DNA of 64,000 nucleotides from Chloroflexota bacterium (GCA_014874475.1 JADBJJ010000026.1:62001-126000); one strand, 5' to 3'; shown: positions 34,100-43,503, counted from the stretch's first letter. Numbers and translations are program-made. Notes: a model not told the origin generated them from the letters alone.

Positions 34100-36817
34100 A
34101 TGCCTCCTCTGCAGATGACTGTCAACGGTCAGGCGGTAAGCCTGGATGTGCCCGAAGGCCGCTCCCTGGCGGACATCCTCCGATATGACCTGGGGCTGAC
34201 CGGCACCAAGATCGGATGCGGTGAGGGCGCCTGCGGTGCCTGTACCGTCCTGGTGAATGGCAAGCCCGTCCGCTCCTGCCGCTTCCCGGCCCACCGGGCG
34301 CAGGGTGCTCAGGTGCTCACCATTGAGGGCGTCGCCCAGGGCGGCATCCTCCACCCCCTGCAGGAAGCCTTCATCCGATACGGCGCGCTCCAGTGCGGCT
34401 TCTGCACGCCGGGAATGGTCATGGCCGCGCTGGGACTCCTCCTGCGCACCCCCCACCCGACCGACGAGGAGATTCGGGACGCGCTGCGCCATAACCTCTG
34501 CCGCTGCACTGGCTACCGGAGCATTGTGGACGCCGTCCGCGCGGCGGCTGGGCGGGATACCGGGCCTTTCATCCCCGCCACCCGGCCGCCGGGGCGCGTG
34601 GTCGGCCGTCCCCTCCTCCGCCCCGACGCCATCGCCAAAGTGACCGGCGCCGCCCGCTACGCGGATGACCTGACCTTCCCCGGCATTCTCCACGGCGCCG
34701 TCCTGCGGGCCGGCATCCCCCACGCCCGCATCCGGCAAATAGACGTCTCCGAAGCCCGTGCTCTCCCCGGCATATGGGCCGTCCTGACCGGGAAGGACGT
34801 CCCCGGCGAGAACCGCCATGGGCTGATCCACCGGGACTGGCCCGTCCTCTGCACCGACAAAGTCCGCTACGTGGGGGACGCCCTCGCGCTGGTAGCGGCG
34901 GAGAGCCCCGAGATTGCCCAGCAGGCGCTGGAGCGCATCCGGGTGGAGTACGAGCCGCTGCCAGTGGTGGCGGACGTCTTTCAAGCCCGTCGCCCGGACG
35001 CCCCGCGCGTCCACGAAGACCACCCCGCCGGCAACATGCTGGCGGAACTCCACGTCCGACGAGGGGATGTGGAGCGCGGCTTCGCCGAAGCGGAAGTAGT
35101 CATAGAGCAGACGTACCAGACTCCAATGATAGACCACGCCTTTCTGGAGCCGGAGTGCGCGGTCGCCCGACGCGGGGAGGACGGACGGCTGGAAGTATAC
35201 GTCGGCTCCCAGATTCCCCACGCCGACCGGGATCAAATTGCCGCCGCACTGGGGGAGAACGTCCGGGTGATTGCCACAACGATGGGCGGCGGATTCGGCG
35301 GGAAGGAGGACATCGCCGCGCAGATTCACGCCGCGCTGCTGGCCCGCGCCACCGGCCGGCCGGTCAAAATCCGCTTCAGCCGCGCCGAATCCCTGCTGGT
35401 GCATCCCAAACGACACGCAACCGTCATCCGGGTCCGGCTGGGCGCCCGGCGGGATGGGCGCCTGATCGCCCTGGAAAGTGAAATCTGGGCCGATACGGGC
35501 GCCTACGCCAGTCTGGGGACGAAGGTGCTGGCCCGCGCCGTCAGCCATGCTGGGGGGCCGTATGAAGTGCCGAATGTCCGTGTTGACGGCTATCTCTACT
35601 ACACCAACAATCCGCCCGCCGGGGCGTTTCGCGGCTTCGGCGTCCCCCAGGTCGCCTTCGCCGTGGAGAGCGCGCTGGACGAACTGGCCCACGAACTGGG
35701 GATGGACCCGATCGCCCTTCGGCGGCGGAACCTCCTGCGGGTGGGCTCCGTCACCTGCACCGGGCAGCGGCTGCGGGAGAGCGTGGGGCTGGAGGAGTGC
35801 CTGGACCGGGTGGAGGAGGAGATTCGGCGGGAGCAGGGACTGGGGCCAGAAGAGCCGATCCGCTGGGGCTGGGGGGAGGGCGGGCGCGCCTTCGGCTGGG
35901 GGGTCGCGCTGGCCTACAAGAACACTGGCCTGGGCGGCGGCGCCACCGACTTCGCGATCGCCGAGGTGGAATTGACCGAGGAGGGCGGGGCTGAGGTGCG
36001 CGTCGGTTCAGCGGAGATGGGGCAGGGATTGCCAACGGTCCTGATGGCCATCGTCGCCGAGGAACTGGGCATACCCACCGAGCGGGTCCAGGTCGTCCCG
36101 CCGGATACGGACCGGACCCCTGACGGCGGCCCCACCACCGCCTCCCGCCAGACCTTTGTCTCCGGCAACGCGGTGCGACTGGCCGCCCTCCGTCTGCGGG
36201 AAGAGATAGCCGCCGTGGTGAGCGAGCGGCTGGACGTTCCGCCGGAATTGCTGGAGTTCCGGGAGGGTGCGGTCGCCACACCACGCGGGGAGATTCCGCT
36301 GGCGGAGGCCATCCGCTGGGCGCGGGCAGAGGGACGCCCCCTGATCACCCGGCACCGGTACGATATGCCGCCCACCCAACCGGTGGACCAGGAGGGAGAT
36401 ACTTATGCGGCCTACAGTTTCGCTGCCCACGCCGCGCTGGTGGAGGTAGACGAAGAGAAGGGAACAATCCGGGTGCCGAAGATGATCGTCGCCCACGACG
36501 TGGGACGGGCGATCAATCCGCTGGCGCTGGAGGGGCAGATTGAGGGCGGGGTCGTGATGGGACTGGGGATGGCGCTGAAGGAAGTGTTCGTCCTAGAGAA
36601 TGGCGTCCCCCGGACGCGCAAACTGGCCGATTGCCGCCTGCCCACGCTGACGGACGTACCAGAAATCGTCTCGTTTATTGTTGAGCACCCCGTTTCGGAA
36701 GGGCCCTACGGGGCCAAGGGCATCGGCGAACTGCCGACCATTCCGGTGGCCCCGGCGGTCGCCAATGGGGTCTATCATGCGGTGGGAAGGCGTATCCGTC
36801 GGTTGCCGCTAAAATAA
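34100..36817 (+). CDS. Mop-type aldehyde oxidoreductase (xanthine oxidase family), [2Fe-2S] and molybdopterin domains on one chain
   Basis: The 905-residue protein matches the architecture of Desulfovibrio Mop (about 907 residues): N-terminal [2Fe-2S] ferredoxin domain (CGEGACGACT), second [2Fe-2S] domain with CGFCTPG and CRCTGY, then two Moco-binding domains from about residue 170, with GGGFGGKED and the catalytic Glu at 877 in GAKGIGELP. There is no FAD domain or CoxM-type subunit, so electrons would leave through a ferredoxin or flavodoxin. It probably oxidises aldehydes or N-heterocycles; substrate unknown. AGGAGA precedes the ATG. Single-gene unit with a perfect-consensus promoter. Confidence 0.92.
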   Translation: MPPLQMTVNGQAVSLDVPEGRSLADILRYDLGLTGTKIGCGEGACGACTVLVNGKPVRSCRFPAHRAQGAQVLTIEGVAQGGILHPLQEAFIRYGALQCGFCTPGMVMAALGLLLRTPHPTDEEIRDALRHNLCRCTGYRSIVDAVRAAAGRDTGPFIPATRPPGRVVGRPLLRPDAIAKVTGAARYADDLTFPGILHGAVLRAGIPHARIRQIDVSEARALPGIWAVLTGKDVPGENRHGLIHRDWPVLCTDKVRYVGDALALVAAESPEIAQQALERIRVEYEPLPVVADVFQARRPDAPRVHEDHPAGNMLAELHVRRGDVERGFAEAEVVIEQTYQTPMIDHAFLEPECAVARRGEDGRLEVYVGSQIPHADRDQIAAALGENVRVIATTMGGGFGGKEDIAAQIHAALLARATGRPVKIRFSRAESLLVHPKRHATVIRVRLGARRDGRLIALESEIWADTGAYASLGTKVLARAVSHAGGPYEVPNVRVDGYLYYTNNPPAGAFRGFGVPQVAFAVESALDELAHELGMDPIALRRRNLLRVGSVTCTGQRLRESVGLEECLDRVEEEIRREQGLGPEEPIRWGWGEGGRAFGWGVALAYKNTGLGGGATDFAIAEVELTEEGGAEVRVGSAEMGQGLPTVLMAIVAEELGIPTERVQVVPPDTDRTPDGGPTTASRQTFVSGNAVRLAALRLREEIAAVVSERLDVPPELLEFREGAVATPRGEIPLAEAIRWARAEGRPLITRHRYDMPPTQPVDQEGDTYAAYSFAAHAALVEVDEEKGTIRVPKMIVAHDVGRAINPLALEGQIEGGVVMGLGMALKEVFVLENGVPRTRKLADCRLPTLTDVPEIVSFIVEHPVSEGPYGAKGIGELPTIPVAPAVANGVYHAVGRRIRRLPLK

Positions 36818-36822
36818 AGGTA

Positions 36823-36849
36823 CGGCGGCGGCCCTTTGGGTCGCCGCCG
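36823..36849. terminator. Strong GC hairpin between convergent genes
   Basis: Twelve pairs (CGGCGGCGGCCC with GGGTCGCCGCCG, one G-T) and a TTT loop. Neither side has a proper T-run directly after the stem, so it is terminator-like but not classical. Confidence 0.6.
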
Positions 36850-36889
36850 CAAAAATTCGGGGGCCAATCTCCACAGCAGGGCCAGAAGG

Positions 36890-37468
36890 TCACTCCCCCT
36901 TCCGAGCCTGCTTCTGCGCATAGTCGGTTGGGTGAATCTGGGCGTCGTAAGAAGCAGGACGCCGCAACTTTTCCAAATCCAGCAATAGGTCGGCCCGGTC
37001 AAAGGCCATCACCTCAATCTCGTGCCCCATCTTGATGGCGTCAAAGGGGCAGAACTCGGCGCAGAAGCCGCAGTTCATGCAGATGCTGATATCCACATAG
37101 AACTCCGCCGGCTCCCGCAAGGGTTTTCCCGTCTGCGGGTCAGTGGCGCGGACGATCCAGATGCACTGGGGCGGGCAGACTCGCGCGCAGGTCCCGCAGG
37201 CTGTACAAAGAAGTTTCCCCGTCTCGTCATCGTAGACCAGAAAGGGGAAGCCCCGGAACCGCTCCGGTAGCGGCAACCGCTCCGCCGGATACTGCACCGT
37301 GAAGATGCCCCGCTTGGTCAGAGGGTGCTGACGGACAGGGAGCGTCTCCGGCGTATATCGCTTGCCGAAGCCCTTCTTGAAGAGCCACCTCAGGTCGTCT
37401 ATATACGACTCTACGAACCGGCGGAAGGTGATCCAGAGAGACTTGAGGATATTCCATCCGATGTACAT
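36890..37468 (-). CDS. nuoI: NADH-quinone oxidoreductase subunit I (NuoI)
   Basis: The 192-residue protein carries two [4Fe-4S] motifs (CTACGTCARVCP and CMNCGFCAEFCP) that pass electrons towards the quinone site of complex I. I start at 37468, with AGGAG 8 nt upstream; the longer frame lies over the nuoCD stop. It is the last gene of nuoB-nuoCD-nuoI, 10 bp after nuoCD. Confidence 0.94.
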   Translation of the reverse strand: MYIGWNILKSLWITFRRFVESYIDDLRWLFKKGFGKRYTPETLPVRQHPLTKRGIFTVQYPAERLPLPERFRGFPFLVYDDETGKLLCTACGTCARVCPPQCIWIVRATDPQTGKPLREPAEFYVDISICMNCGFCAEFCPFDAIKMGHEIEVMAFDRADLLLDLEKLRRPASYDAQIHPTDYAQKQARKGE

Positions 37469-37478
37469 GGGCGTTCTC

Positions 37479-39236
37479 CTATCGGTCCACCTCTCCCAGG
37501 GTGATGTCAATACTGGCCAGGATGATGACCACGTCGGCGATGAGATGCCCCCAGCAGATTTCTCCCATCACACCCAGGTTGACAAACGAAGGGGCGCGGA
37601 TGTGGTAACGATACGGGTTGGGGCCACCGTCAGAGACGATGTAGAAGCCCAGTTCGCCCTTGGGAGCCTCAATGCGGCCGTATGACTCCCCCGCCGGAAC
37701 CTTGAGGGTCGCCGACTTCCTCCCGGCCATAATCGGCCCGTCGGGTAGGCGGTTGAGGGCCTGCTGAAGGATGCGCAGGCTCTGGCGCATCTCCCCCACC
37801 CGCACCAGGTAGCGGTCGTAGACGTCGCCGTTCTGGCCCACAACGATGTCAAAGTTAAAGTCATCGTAGGCAAAATAGGGCTCGGCCCGACGGACGTCAT
37901 AGGGGACACCGGAAGCACGCAGGAGCGGCCCCGTGCAGCCGTAGGCGACAGCCATCTCCGGCGGCAGGACTCCCACGCCAACAGCCCGGGCCTTGAAGAG
38001 TTCGTTGTCGGTGAAATAGGATTCCAGTTGGTCCAGGTAGCGGGGCAATCGTTCAAAGGCCAGGGCGCGGGCCAGAGCAATTGCCTCCTCGCTCATATCG
38101 TGGGCTACGCCACCGAAGCGCATATAGTTGCACATCAGCCGGGAGCCGGAGACCATCTCAAAGAGGTCCAGGATATGCTCGCGCTCCTCCAGCGCGTAGA
38201 GCATCGCCGTGAAGTAGATGCCCAGGTCGTTGCCGGTGAAGCCGATGGAGACGGCGTGGTTGAGGAAGCGGGTGAACTCGGCCATAATGACCCGGATGTA
38301 CTGGGCGCGCGGCGGTGGCTCCACCCCTAACAGTTTCTCCACCGCCAGGACGTAGGGGAGTTCGTTGGACATTGCGCAGACATAGTCCAGCCGGTCAGTA
38401 TAGGGGATATTGCCCAGCCAGACATTGCGCTCGCCGATTTTCTCGTGACATCGGTGAAGGAAGCCCATCATCGGCTCCAGTTTGACGATGCGCTCCCCTT
38501 CCAGCGTGACCAGAAGGCGGAGGACGCCGTGAGTGGAGGGGTGGTGGGGGCCCATGTTGAGCACCACCCGGTCGGCGGGGTGGTTCGGGTCTTCCTGCCG
38601 GGCCAATTCGTCATGGGGCGCGTATCCCCAGACGTCTACCAGGGGGCGCCAATCGCGCGGCGACCAGCCGGGCGGGTAGCGGAGGTTATCCCCGAAGGGG
38701 CTGCGGCTTTCCGCGGGTACCGGTCGTCCATCCGGAAAACGGCTGCCAAAGGGCTTGTGCTCCTCCTCGTAGTAGACCTCTTTCCAGTCCTTCCGCAGAG
38801 GATGACCATCAAACCCTTCCCAGAGGAGAATGCGCCGCAGGTCGGGGTGGCCGTCAAAGCGGACGCCCATCAGGTCCCAGGCCTCCCGCTCCTGGAACAG
38901 GGCGGAGGGGAAGAGAGGGACCAAAGAGGGGACGACGGGGTTCTCCCGGTCGGCCTGGACATGGAGGGTAAGCGGCCCGCCCCGGCCCTGGAAGAAGTGA
39001 TAGACCACGTCATAGCAGGCAGGCATCCCGTTCAGCGGCTGGGGATAATCCACCACCGTGACACTGGAAAGATAAGCAAAGTCCAATTCGTCCCGCAGAT
39101 AGGTTGCGACCTCCACCAGGCGGTCCTGCGCAACGAGAATTCCCTGATACGGCGCCGGAGCGGGCTGGACTGCGTCGGGGAATCGTTCCTGAAGATGGGT
39201 GACAATGTCCGTCGTGGAGCCGATGGATTCGTTCAT
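37479..39236 (-). CDS. nuoCD: Fused NADH-quinone oxidoreductase subunits C and D (NuoCD)
   Basis: The 585-residue protein joins a NuoC domain (about residues 1-170; SALFQEREAWDLMGVRFDGHPDLRRILL) to a complete NuoD (about 180-585; NMGPHHPSTHGVLRLL, IPYTDRLDYVCAMSNELPY, ENVE-equivalent region, C-terminal SIDITLGEVDR). The His and Tyr residues that line the quinone site in NuoD (HPSTHG, DRLDY) are present. The same fusion occurs in enterobacteria. I start at the ATG at 39236 because AAGGAG lies upstream. Confidence 0.94.
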   Translation of the reverse strand: MNESIGSTTDIVTHLQERFPDAVQPAPAPYQGILVAQDRLVEVATYLRDELDFAYLSSVTVVDYPQPLNGMPACYDVVYHFFQGRGGPLTLHVQADRENPVVPSLVPLFPSALFQEREAWDLMGVRFDGHPDLRRILLWEGFDGHPLRKDWKEVYYEEEHKPFGSRFPDGRPVPAESRSPFGDNLRYPPGWSPRDWRPLVDVWGYAPHDELARQEDPNHPADRVVLNMGPHHPSTHGVLRLLVTLEGERIVKLEPMMGFLHRCHEKIGERNVWLGNIPYTDRLDYVCAMSNELPYVLAVEKLLGVEPPPRAQYIRVIMAEFTRFLNHAVSIGFTGNDLGIYFTAMLYALEEREHILDLFEMVSGSRLMCNYMRFGGVAHDMSEEAIALARALAFERLPRYLDQLESYFTDNELFKARAVGVGVLPPEMAVAYGCTGPLLRASGVPYDVRRAEPYFAYDDFNFDIVVGQNGDVYDRYLVRVGEMRQSLRILQQALNRLPDGPIMAGRKSATLKVPAGESYGRIEAPKGELGFYIVSDGGPNPYRYHIRAPSFVNLGVMGEICWGHLIADVVIILASIDITLGEVDR

Positions 39237-39273
39237 CCTCTGAACTCCTTGATAGGGATGGGGGTGAAGGGGA

Positions 39274-39906
39274 TCATTCCACCTGCGATGGGACAACTTC
39301 TTCCTGCATCGCCTCTATCTTCTCCGTCAGCCGCCAGTCCACCAGATCGGGGCCCAGTTCGGGGACGGGGATGGGCTCTGGAACCTCCCCCTTCTTGTAC
39401 CACCGCAGGTTGCGGAGGGACTCTCGCTCCATCTTGGCATGGATAGTCAGGATGCCATGAATGAGCCCCTCCGGACGGGGCGGACAGCCGGGGACGTAGA
39501 CATCCACCGGGAGGTACTTATCTATGCCGGAGACGACGTTGTACCCTTCTTGGAAGGGGCCGCCGGAGATGGCGCACGCTCCCATCACCAGGACGTACTT
39601 GGGCTCCGGCATCTGGTTATAGAGGCGGACCACCTGGGGGAGCATCTTCTTCGTCACAGTGCCATTGATAATCATCAGGTCAGCCTGGCGGGGGCTGGCC
39701 CGCATGATTTCCATTCCGAAGCGGGATGGGTCAAAGCGGGCAGCAAAAGTACCGATCATCTCAAAGGCACAGCAGGCCAGGCCGAAGAAGATGGGCCAGA
39801 GGGAGCGCTTGCGCGCCCAGTTGTAGATGGCATCTATGGGGGTAATGTGAACAGTACCGACCAGTTCAGGGGGAATTTCCGGCAACTGTCTCTTCCGGGG
39901 TGACAT
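39274..39906 (-). CDS. nuoB: NADH-quinone oxidoreductase subunit B (NuoB)
   Basis: The 210-residue protein binds the terminal N2 cluster: tandem Cys in GLACCAFEM, Cys in VMGACAISGGPF and in VPGCPPRPE give the four ligands. GGAGG lies 10 nt before the ATG at 39906; the longer frame runs into the promoter. No nuoA or membrane-arm genes are adjacent; DedA lies divergently upstream. Confidence 0.95.
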   Translation of the reverse strand: MSPRKRQLPEIPPELVGTVHITPIDAIYNWARKRSLWPIFFGLACCAFEMIGTFAARFDPSRFGMEIMRASPRQADLMIINGTVTKKMLPQVVRLYNQMPEPKYVLVMGACAISGGPFQEGYNVVSGIDKYLPVDVYVPGCPPRPEGLIHGILTIHAKMERESLRNLRWYKKGEVPEPIPVPELGPDLVDWRLTEKIEAMQEEVVPSQVE

Positions 39907-39956
39907 CGGGACGTTTCCTCCGTTTGAGATAAGTCGGGTCGGCATAAGCGGGTTAT

Positions 39957-39985
39957 ATTTTACATCGGAGTTCTCAAACGCGCAA
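39957..39985 (-). promoter_or_regulatory. Promoter of nuoB-nuoCD-nuoI
   Basis: On the minus strand TTGCGC (39980-39985), 17-nt spacer, TAAAAT (39957-39962), about 45 nt before the nuoB start. Confidence 0.6.
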
Positions 39986-40082
39986 CTGTCGCTGTAAGAG
40001 TCGCCCAAAGCATATGCACGATCGGTCCGGCGACGGGCGCCGAATGATGCAGGATGGCCTTTCTGGAAACATGCGATTCCAT

Positions 40083-40111
40083 TTGCCTTCGCCGAGGCTA
40101 AATGGTATAAT
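40083..40111 (+). promoter_or_regulatory. Promoter of the DedA gene
   Basis: TTGCCT (40083-40088), 17-nt spacer, TATAAT (40106-40111) preceded by TGG. The leader is about 90 nt. Confidence 0.75.
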
Positions 40112-40206
40112 AGACTTCCAGTGCCCGGATGGCGGGTCTAAGGTTGACAAACATACCGCCCTCCGGAAAAAGTGATAGACCCCTTCGTCAAAGTCAAAGG
40201 AGTCCT

Positions 40207-40866
40207 TTGGAAGCGATAGAGACTGCCGTTGTAGAATTTCTCTATTCCGTGTTGAATACCATCGGTTGGCCTGGAGTGATGCTGATTATGGCCCTGGAGA
40301 GCGCCAATATCCCCATCCCCAGCGAGGTGCCGATGCCACTGGCTGGGTGGATGCTGGTCCAGGCAAAAGGCTTGCCTCTCTGGCGAGCCATCCTGGACGG
40401 CGGCCTGTACGGCGGCCTGGGATGCACCATTGGCTCCATCGCCTCCTACCTGCTGGGGATGTGGGGAGGACGGCCATTTCTTCAGCGCTGGGGCCGGTAC
40501 ATCCTTGTCTCCCAGCACGACCTGGAGCAGGCCGACCGCTGGTTTGCCCGATGGGGCGACTGGGCTGTCTTTATCTCCCGACTCCTGCCCATCGTGCGTA
40601 CGTTCATCTCTTTTCCGGCCGGTGTTGCCCGGGTCCCCCTGTTCCGATTCACTGTCCTCACTTTCATCGGCTCATTCATCTGGTGCGCCGCGCTGGCGGC
40701 TGCCGGCTATGCCTTCGGAAGCGAATGGGAACGCATCCGGGATGTCATGCGCCCCTTTGACATTCCCATCGCCATTGCCATCCTAGCCGGTCTGGGTTAC
40801 TACATCTATCGGCATATCCGCCGGGCTCGGATTCCCGTTGCGGCTGAAGAGGGCGAACCGGTATAA
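40207..40866 (+). CDS. DedA-family membrane protein
   Basis: The 219-residue inner-membrane protein belongs to the SNARE-associated/DedA family, linked to lipid-carrier recycling and membrane homeostasis. Typical motifs: ESANIPIPSEVPMPLAGWML, GSIASYLLGMWGGRPF and the conserved SRLLPIVRTFISFPAGVARVP. I choose the TTG at 40207 because AAAGGAGT lies 3-10 nt before it; the longer frame would begin at a weak ATG near the transcription start. Confidence 0.92.
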   Translation: MEAIETAVVEFLYSVLNTIGWPGVMLIMALESANIPIPSEVPMPLAGWMLVQAKGLPLWRAILDGGLYGGLGCTIGSIASYLLGMWGGRPFLQRWGRYILVSQHDLEQADRWFARWGDWAVFISRLLPIVRTFISFPAGVARVPLFRFTVLTFIGSFIWCAALAAAGYAFGSEWERIRDVMRPFDIPIAIAILAGLGYYIYRHIRRARIPVAAEEGEPV

Positions 40867-40934
40867 CCACCTCCGCGAAAGCGCCTACGGCACTTTATTA
40901 TGTTCCGCGCTCTGTTACGAACAGCCGCACAGTA

Positions 40935-41777
40935 GTGCCCCAGCGGTTTCGGGCAACCCTGATGGACCTTCTTCAACACCTACGAGAAATTTGGCAGTAC
41001 CGGGATCTGGTCTACAACCTGGTCATCCGGGACCTGAAGGCCCGCTATAAAAATTCTATCCTGGGCATAGCCTGGTCCTGGGTCAACCCTCTGATGATGA
41101 TGATCGTCTACACCGTCGTCTTTAACATTCTGGCGGGCCGATCCCATCTTCACAACTACCCAGTCTTCATTCTTTGCGCCCTGTTGCCCTGGAACTTCTT
41201 CGCCAGCGCCGTCTCACAGGCGACAAACAGCATCGTGGACGCCGCCTCTCTGGTCAAAAAGGTCTATTTTCCTCGCGAGGCGCTGCCCCTCTCGGCTGTC
41301 CTGAGCAATATGGTCCATTTCCTCATCTCCCTCCCCGTCTTCTTCCTGTTGGCTCTGGCGATGGGAAACCCGTTGACCGGCTGGGCTCTGCTATTCCCTA
41401 TCACTCTGGTGATTCAGGTGATGTTCACCGTCGGTGTCAGCCTCATCACGGCCACGCTGAACGTCTTCTACCGGGACACCCGGTTGATTATGGACGTGCT
41501 CCTGTTGGCCTGGTTCTTCCTTACCCCCATCTTCTACCCTCTCACCACCGTCCCGGAGCAGTATGTCCTCTGGGGTGTCTCCATCAACGTGCGGGCCTGG
41601 CTGTTGCGGCTCAACCCTATGGCCTCCATCATCTCTTCCTACCGGGACATCCTGTACTGGGGAACTTCCACCGCCTGGGACTTCCTCCTGCGAACGGCAG
41701 TGACATCGCTGATCGTCTTGATTATTGGCTACCTGGTCTTCTTGCGGTACAGTCCCCGCTTTGGAGAAGAGGTGTAA
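40935..41777 (+). CDS. ABC-2-type polysaccharide/polyol exporter permease (TagG/Wzm-like)
   Basis: The 280-residue protein has six membrane segments and the family signatures RDLKARYKNSILGIAWSWVNPL near the N-terminus and LLAWFFLTPIFYPL ... RLNPMASIISSYRDIL near the C-terminus. Such permeases export O-antigen or teichoic-acid-type polymers together with a TagH/Wzt ATPase. No ATPase gene follows, which is unusual. The start is either GTG at 40935 or ATG at 40962 (MDLLQHLREI). Confidence 0.9.
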   Translation: MPQRFRATLMDLLQHLREIWQYRDLVYNLVIRDLKARYKNSILGIAWSWVNPLMMMIVYTVVFNILAGRSHLHNYPVFILCALLPWNFFASAVSQATNSIVDAASLVKKVYFPREALPLSAVLSNMVHFLISLPVFFLLALAMGNPLTGWALLFPITLVIQVMFTVGVSLITATLNVFYRDTRLIMDVLLLAWFFLTPIFYPLTTVPEQYVLWGVSINVRAWLLRLNPMASIISSYRDILYWGTSTAWDFLLRTAVTSLIVLIIGYLVFLRYSPRFGEEV

Positions 41778-41794
41778 AAAAAGCAGAAAGCAAG

Positions 41795-43498
41795 ATGCAA
41801 GTGCGGTTTGCAGCATTCGTCTCCTCAATGATGGCCGTCGGCCTCCTCCTGACGGCTGCCCTGGCCTGTGCCATCCCGGGCTCCCCGACCGGACCGATGC
41901 CCACCGTACCGCTCCCATCTCCGTCCCCCGACCTTTCTCTCGCCCCTGAAGACGTGGTCATCTACCCACTATCCGTCCCCAAACCGGGGGGCCGCTGGCT
42001 TTTTTACCGGGGCGACATCCTTTCATTTGACATCACCCCGCGCCATTTGGGGGCGATCCCGCCAGAGGACCTCATTGTCCGTGTTTACCGACTGAAGGAG
42101 ACAGAGCGGGAAATCCTGACCGAAGGGGCTATTGGCTATCCCGCCTTTGATGGGGTGCCGCGCGCCCGCCTGACCTGGGTCTGGGACACGCAGGACGCCG
42201 AAGGACGGGAGACTCTGGTAGTCCATCTGGACCCCGATGACCGCGTGCGGGCAGGAGACAAGGACCCGACCAACAACGTAGTCACGCTGACTATCCGCTT
42301 TGTCACCGACGCTGCCCGCCCAGCCCCGGAGACTCTTGCCGCATGGGCGACAACGACCACGAACTGCTGCATCATCCACTATCTGACCTGCACCCGCGCC
42401 GAACGGGACCTGCCCATGTTGATTCGGGCTACCGACCGCGCGGTTGCCTTTGCCCAGGAGCAGATGGACACCCGGCTGGCATCGCCGCTGGAGGTGTACT
42501 TTATTGAGCGGGTGGTCGGACAGGGTGGATATGCCCAGGAGAGTATTGTCCTCTCCTACTCGGACCGCCTCTACACCGGGGAGGGTTTGGAGACCGTCCT
42601 CCGTCACGAGGCCGTCCACTTGTTGGATGCTCCCCTGGTGGGGCCGGCGACGCCAGCCCTGCTACGGGAAGGATTGGCCGTATGGGTTGCTGGAGGTCAT
42701 TACCGGCCCGAACCGATTCCTCTGCGGGGCGGCGCATTGGTCCGGGGAGACTGGTATATCCCGCTGGCAGAACTGGCGAGCGATTTCTATAAGCACCAGC
42801 ACGAAATCGGTTACTTGGAGGCTGCCGCCCTGGTCGCTTATCTGGTGGAGACCTATGGCTGGGACGAATTCCTGTCTTTCTACCGCCGAGCCGGAGAGAA
42901 GCCCGATATATCCCCCGCCGAGGCGCTGGACAGTGCGCTGCGTTCTTCCTTTGGTGCGGGGTTGGAGGTGGTGGAACAATCGTTCCGGGCCTGGCTATCC
43001 GCTCAACCCACCCAACCGAAAGATGTACGGGATTTGGAGTTGACCATCCATCTCTTTGAGGCCATTCGCCGTTACCAGAAAACAAGTGACCCGATGGCAT
43101 ACTTCCTGAGCGGATGGTTCCCCAACGCGACGGAAGGGCGGCAACGCGGAATCACCGCTGATTTTATCCGGCGCCCGCAAGCGGTTAGGGCCATTGCGGT
43201 AGAACTGATGCTCGCCTCTGCCCAGGAAGCCCTTCGCCGGGGCACTCTGGACGAAGCGGCCTTCCTGATCCGCGGCGCGGAGCGGGCCCTGGAAGGGGAT
43301 TTTTCCACCCCACCGGCATCAGAATATCTGGCCATCGCGCGGGCCGTCGCTGACCAGGGCGGCGAGGTTCAGCGAGTGGAGATCAGGGGAGAAACGGCTC
43401 AAGTCTGGGTCACCCCTATCGGGGACAAGAACGCCTGCCGTCCGCTCCAGATATGGACCCTGCATCGCGCCAATGCGACCTGGATAGCGGGAGAATAG
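41795..43498 (+). CDS. Secreted or lipid-anchored peptidase MA-like protein
   Basis: The 567-residue protein begins with a signal peptide ending LLLTAALACAIPG (lipoprotein-like), then a Pro-rich spacer and a beta domain (about residues 45-180). A gluzincin-type peptidase domain follows, with HEAVH at 271-275 and a downstream LLREGLAVWVAGG whose Glu would be the third ligand. The C-terminal half is helical. It is likely a zinc peptidase outside the membrane; the substrate is unknown. The start ATG lies in an 'agcaagatgc' word also used in the terminator at 26118-26160. It may be co-transcribed with the permease (17 bp). Confidence 0.75.
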   Translation: MQVRFAAFVSSMMAVGLLLTAALACAIPGSPTGPMPTVPLPSPSPDLSLAPEDVVIYPLSVPKPGGRWLFYRGDILSFDITPRHLGAIPPEDLIVRVYRLKETEREILTEGAIGYPAFDGVPRARLTWVWDTQDAEGRETLVVHLDPDDRVRAGDKDPTNNVVTLTIRFVTDAARPAPETLAAWATTTTNCCIIHYLTCTRAERDLPMLIRATDRAVAFAQEQMDTRLASPLEVYFIERVVGQGGYAQESIVLSYSDRLYTGEGLETVLRHEAVHLLDAPLVGPATPALLREGLAVWVAGGHYRPEPIPLRGGALVRGDWYIPLAELASDFYKHQHEIGYLEAAALVAYLVETYGWDEFLSFYRRAGEKPDISPAEALDSALRSSFGAGLEVVEQSFRAWLSAQPTQPKDVRDLELTIHLFEAIRRYQKTSDPMAYFLSGWFPNATEGRQRGITADFIRRPQAVRAIAVELMLASAQEALRRGTLDEAAFLIRGAERALEGDFSTPPASEYLAIARAVADQGGEVQRVEIRGETAQVWVTPIGDKNACRPLQIWTLHRANATWIAGE

Positions 43499-43503
43499 CG
43501 GGC

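Noticed and set aside
33884-35692. 602-codon minus-strand frame opposite the molybdenum hydroxylase
   Set aside because: The plus strand carries a full Mop-type enzyme; the minus frame also runs through tRNA-Lys and its promoter.
40129-40206. Upstream ATG start for the DedA gene
   Set aside because: The TTG at 40207 has an AAAGGAGT ribosome site at correct spacing, and the extra 26 residues are not DedA-like.
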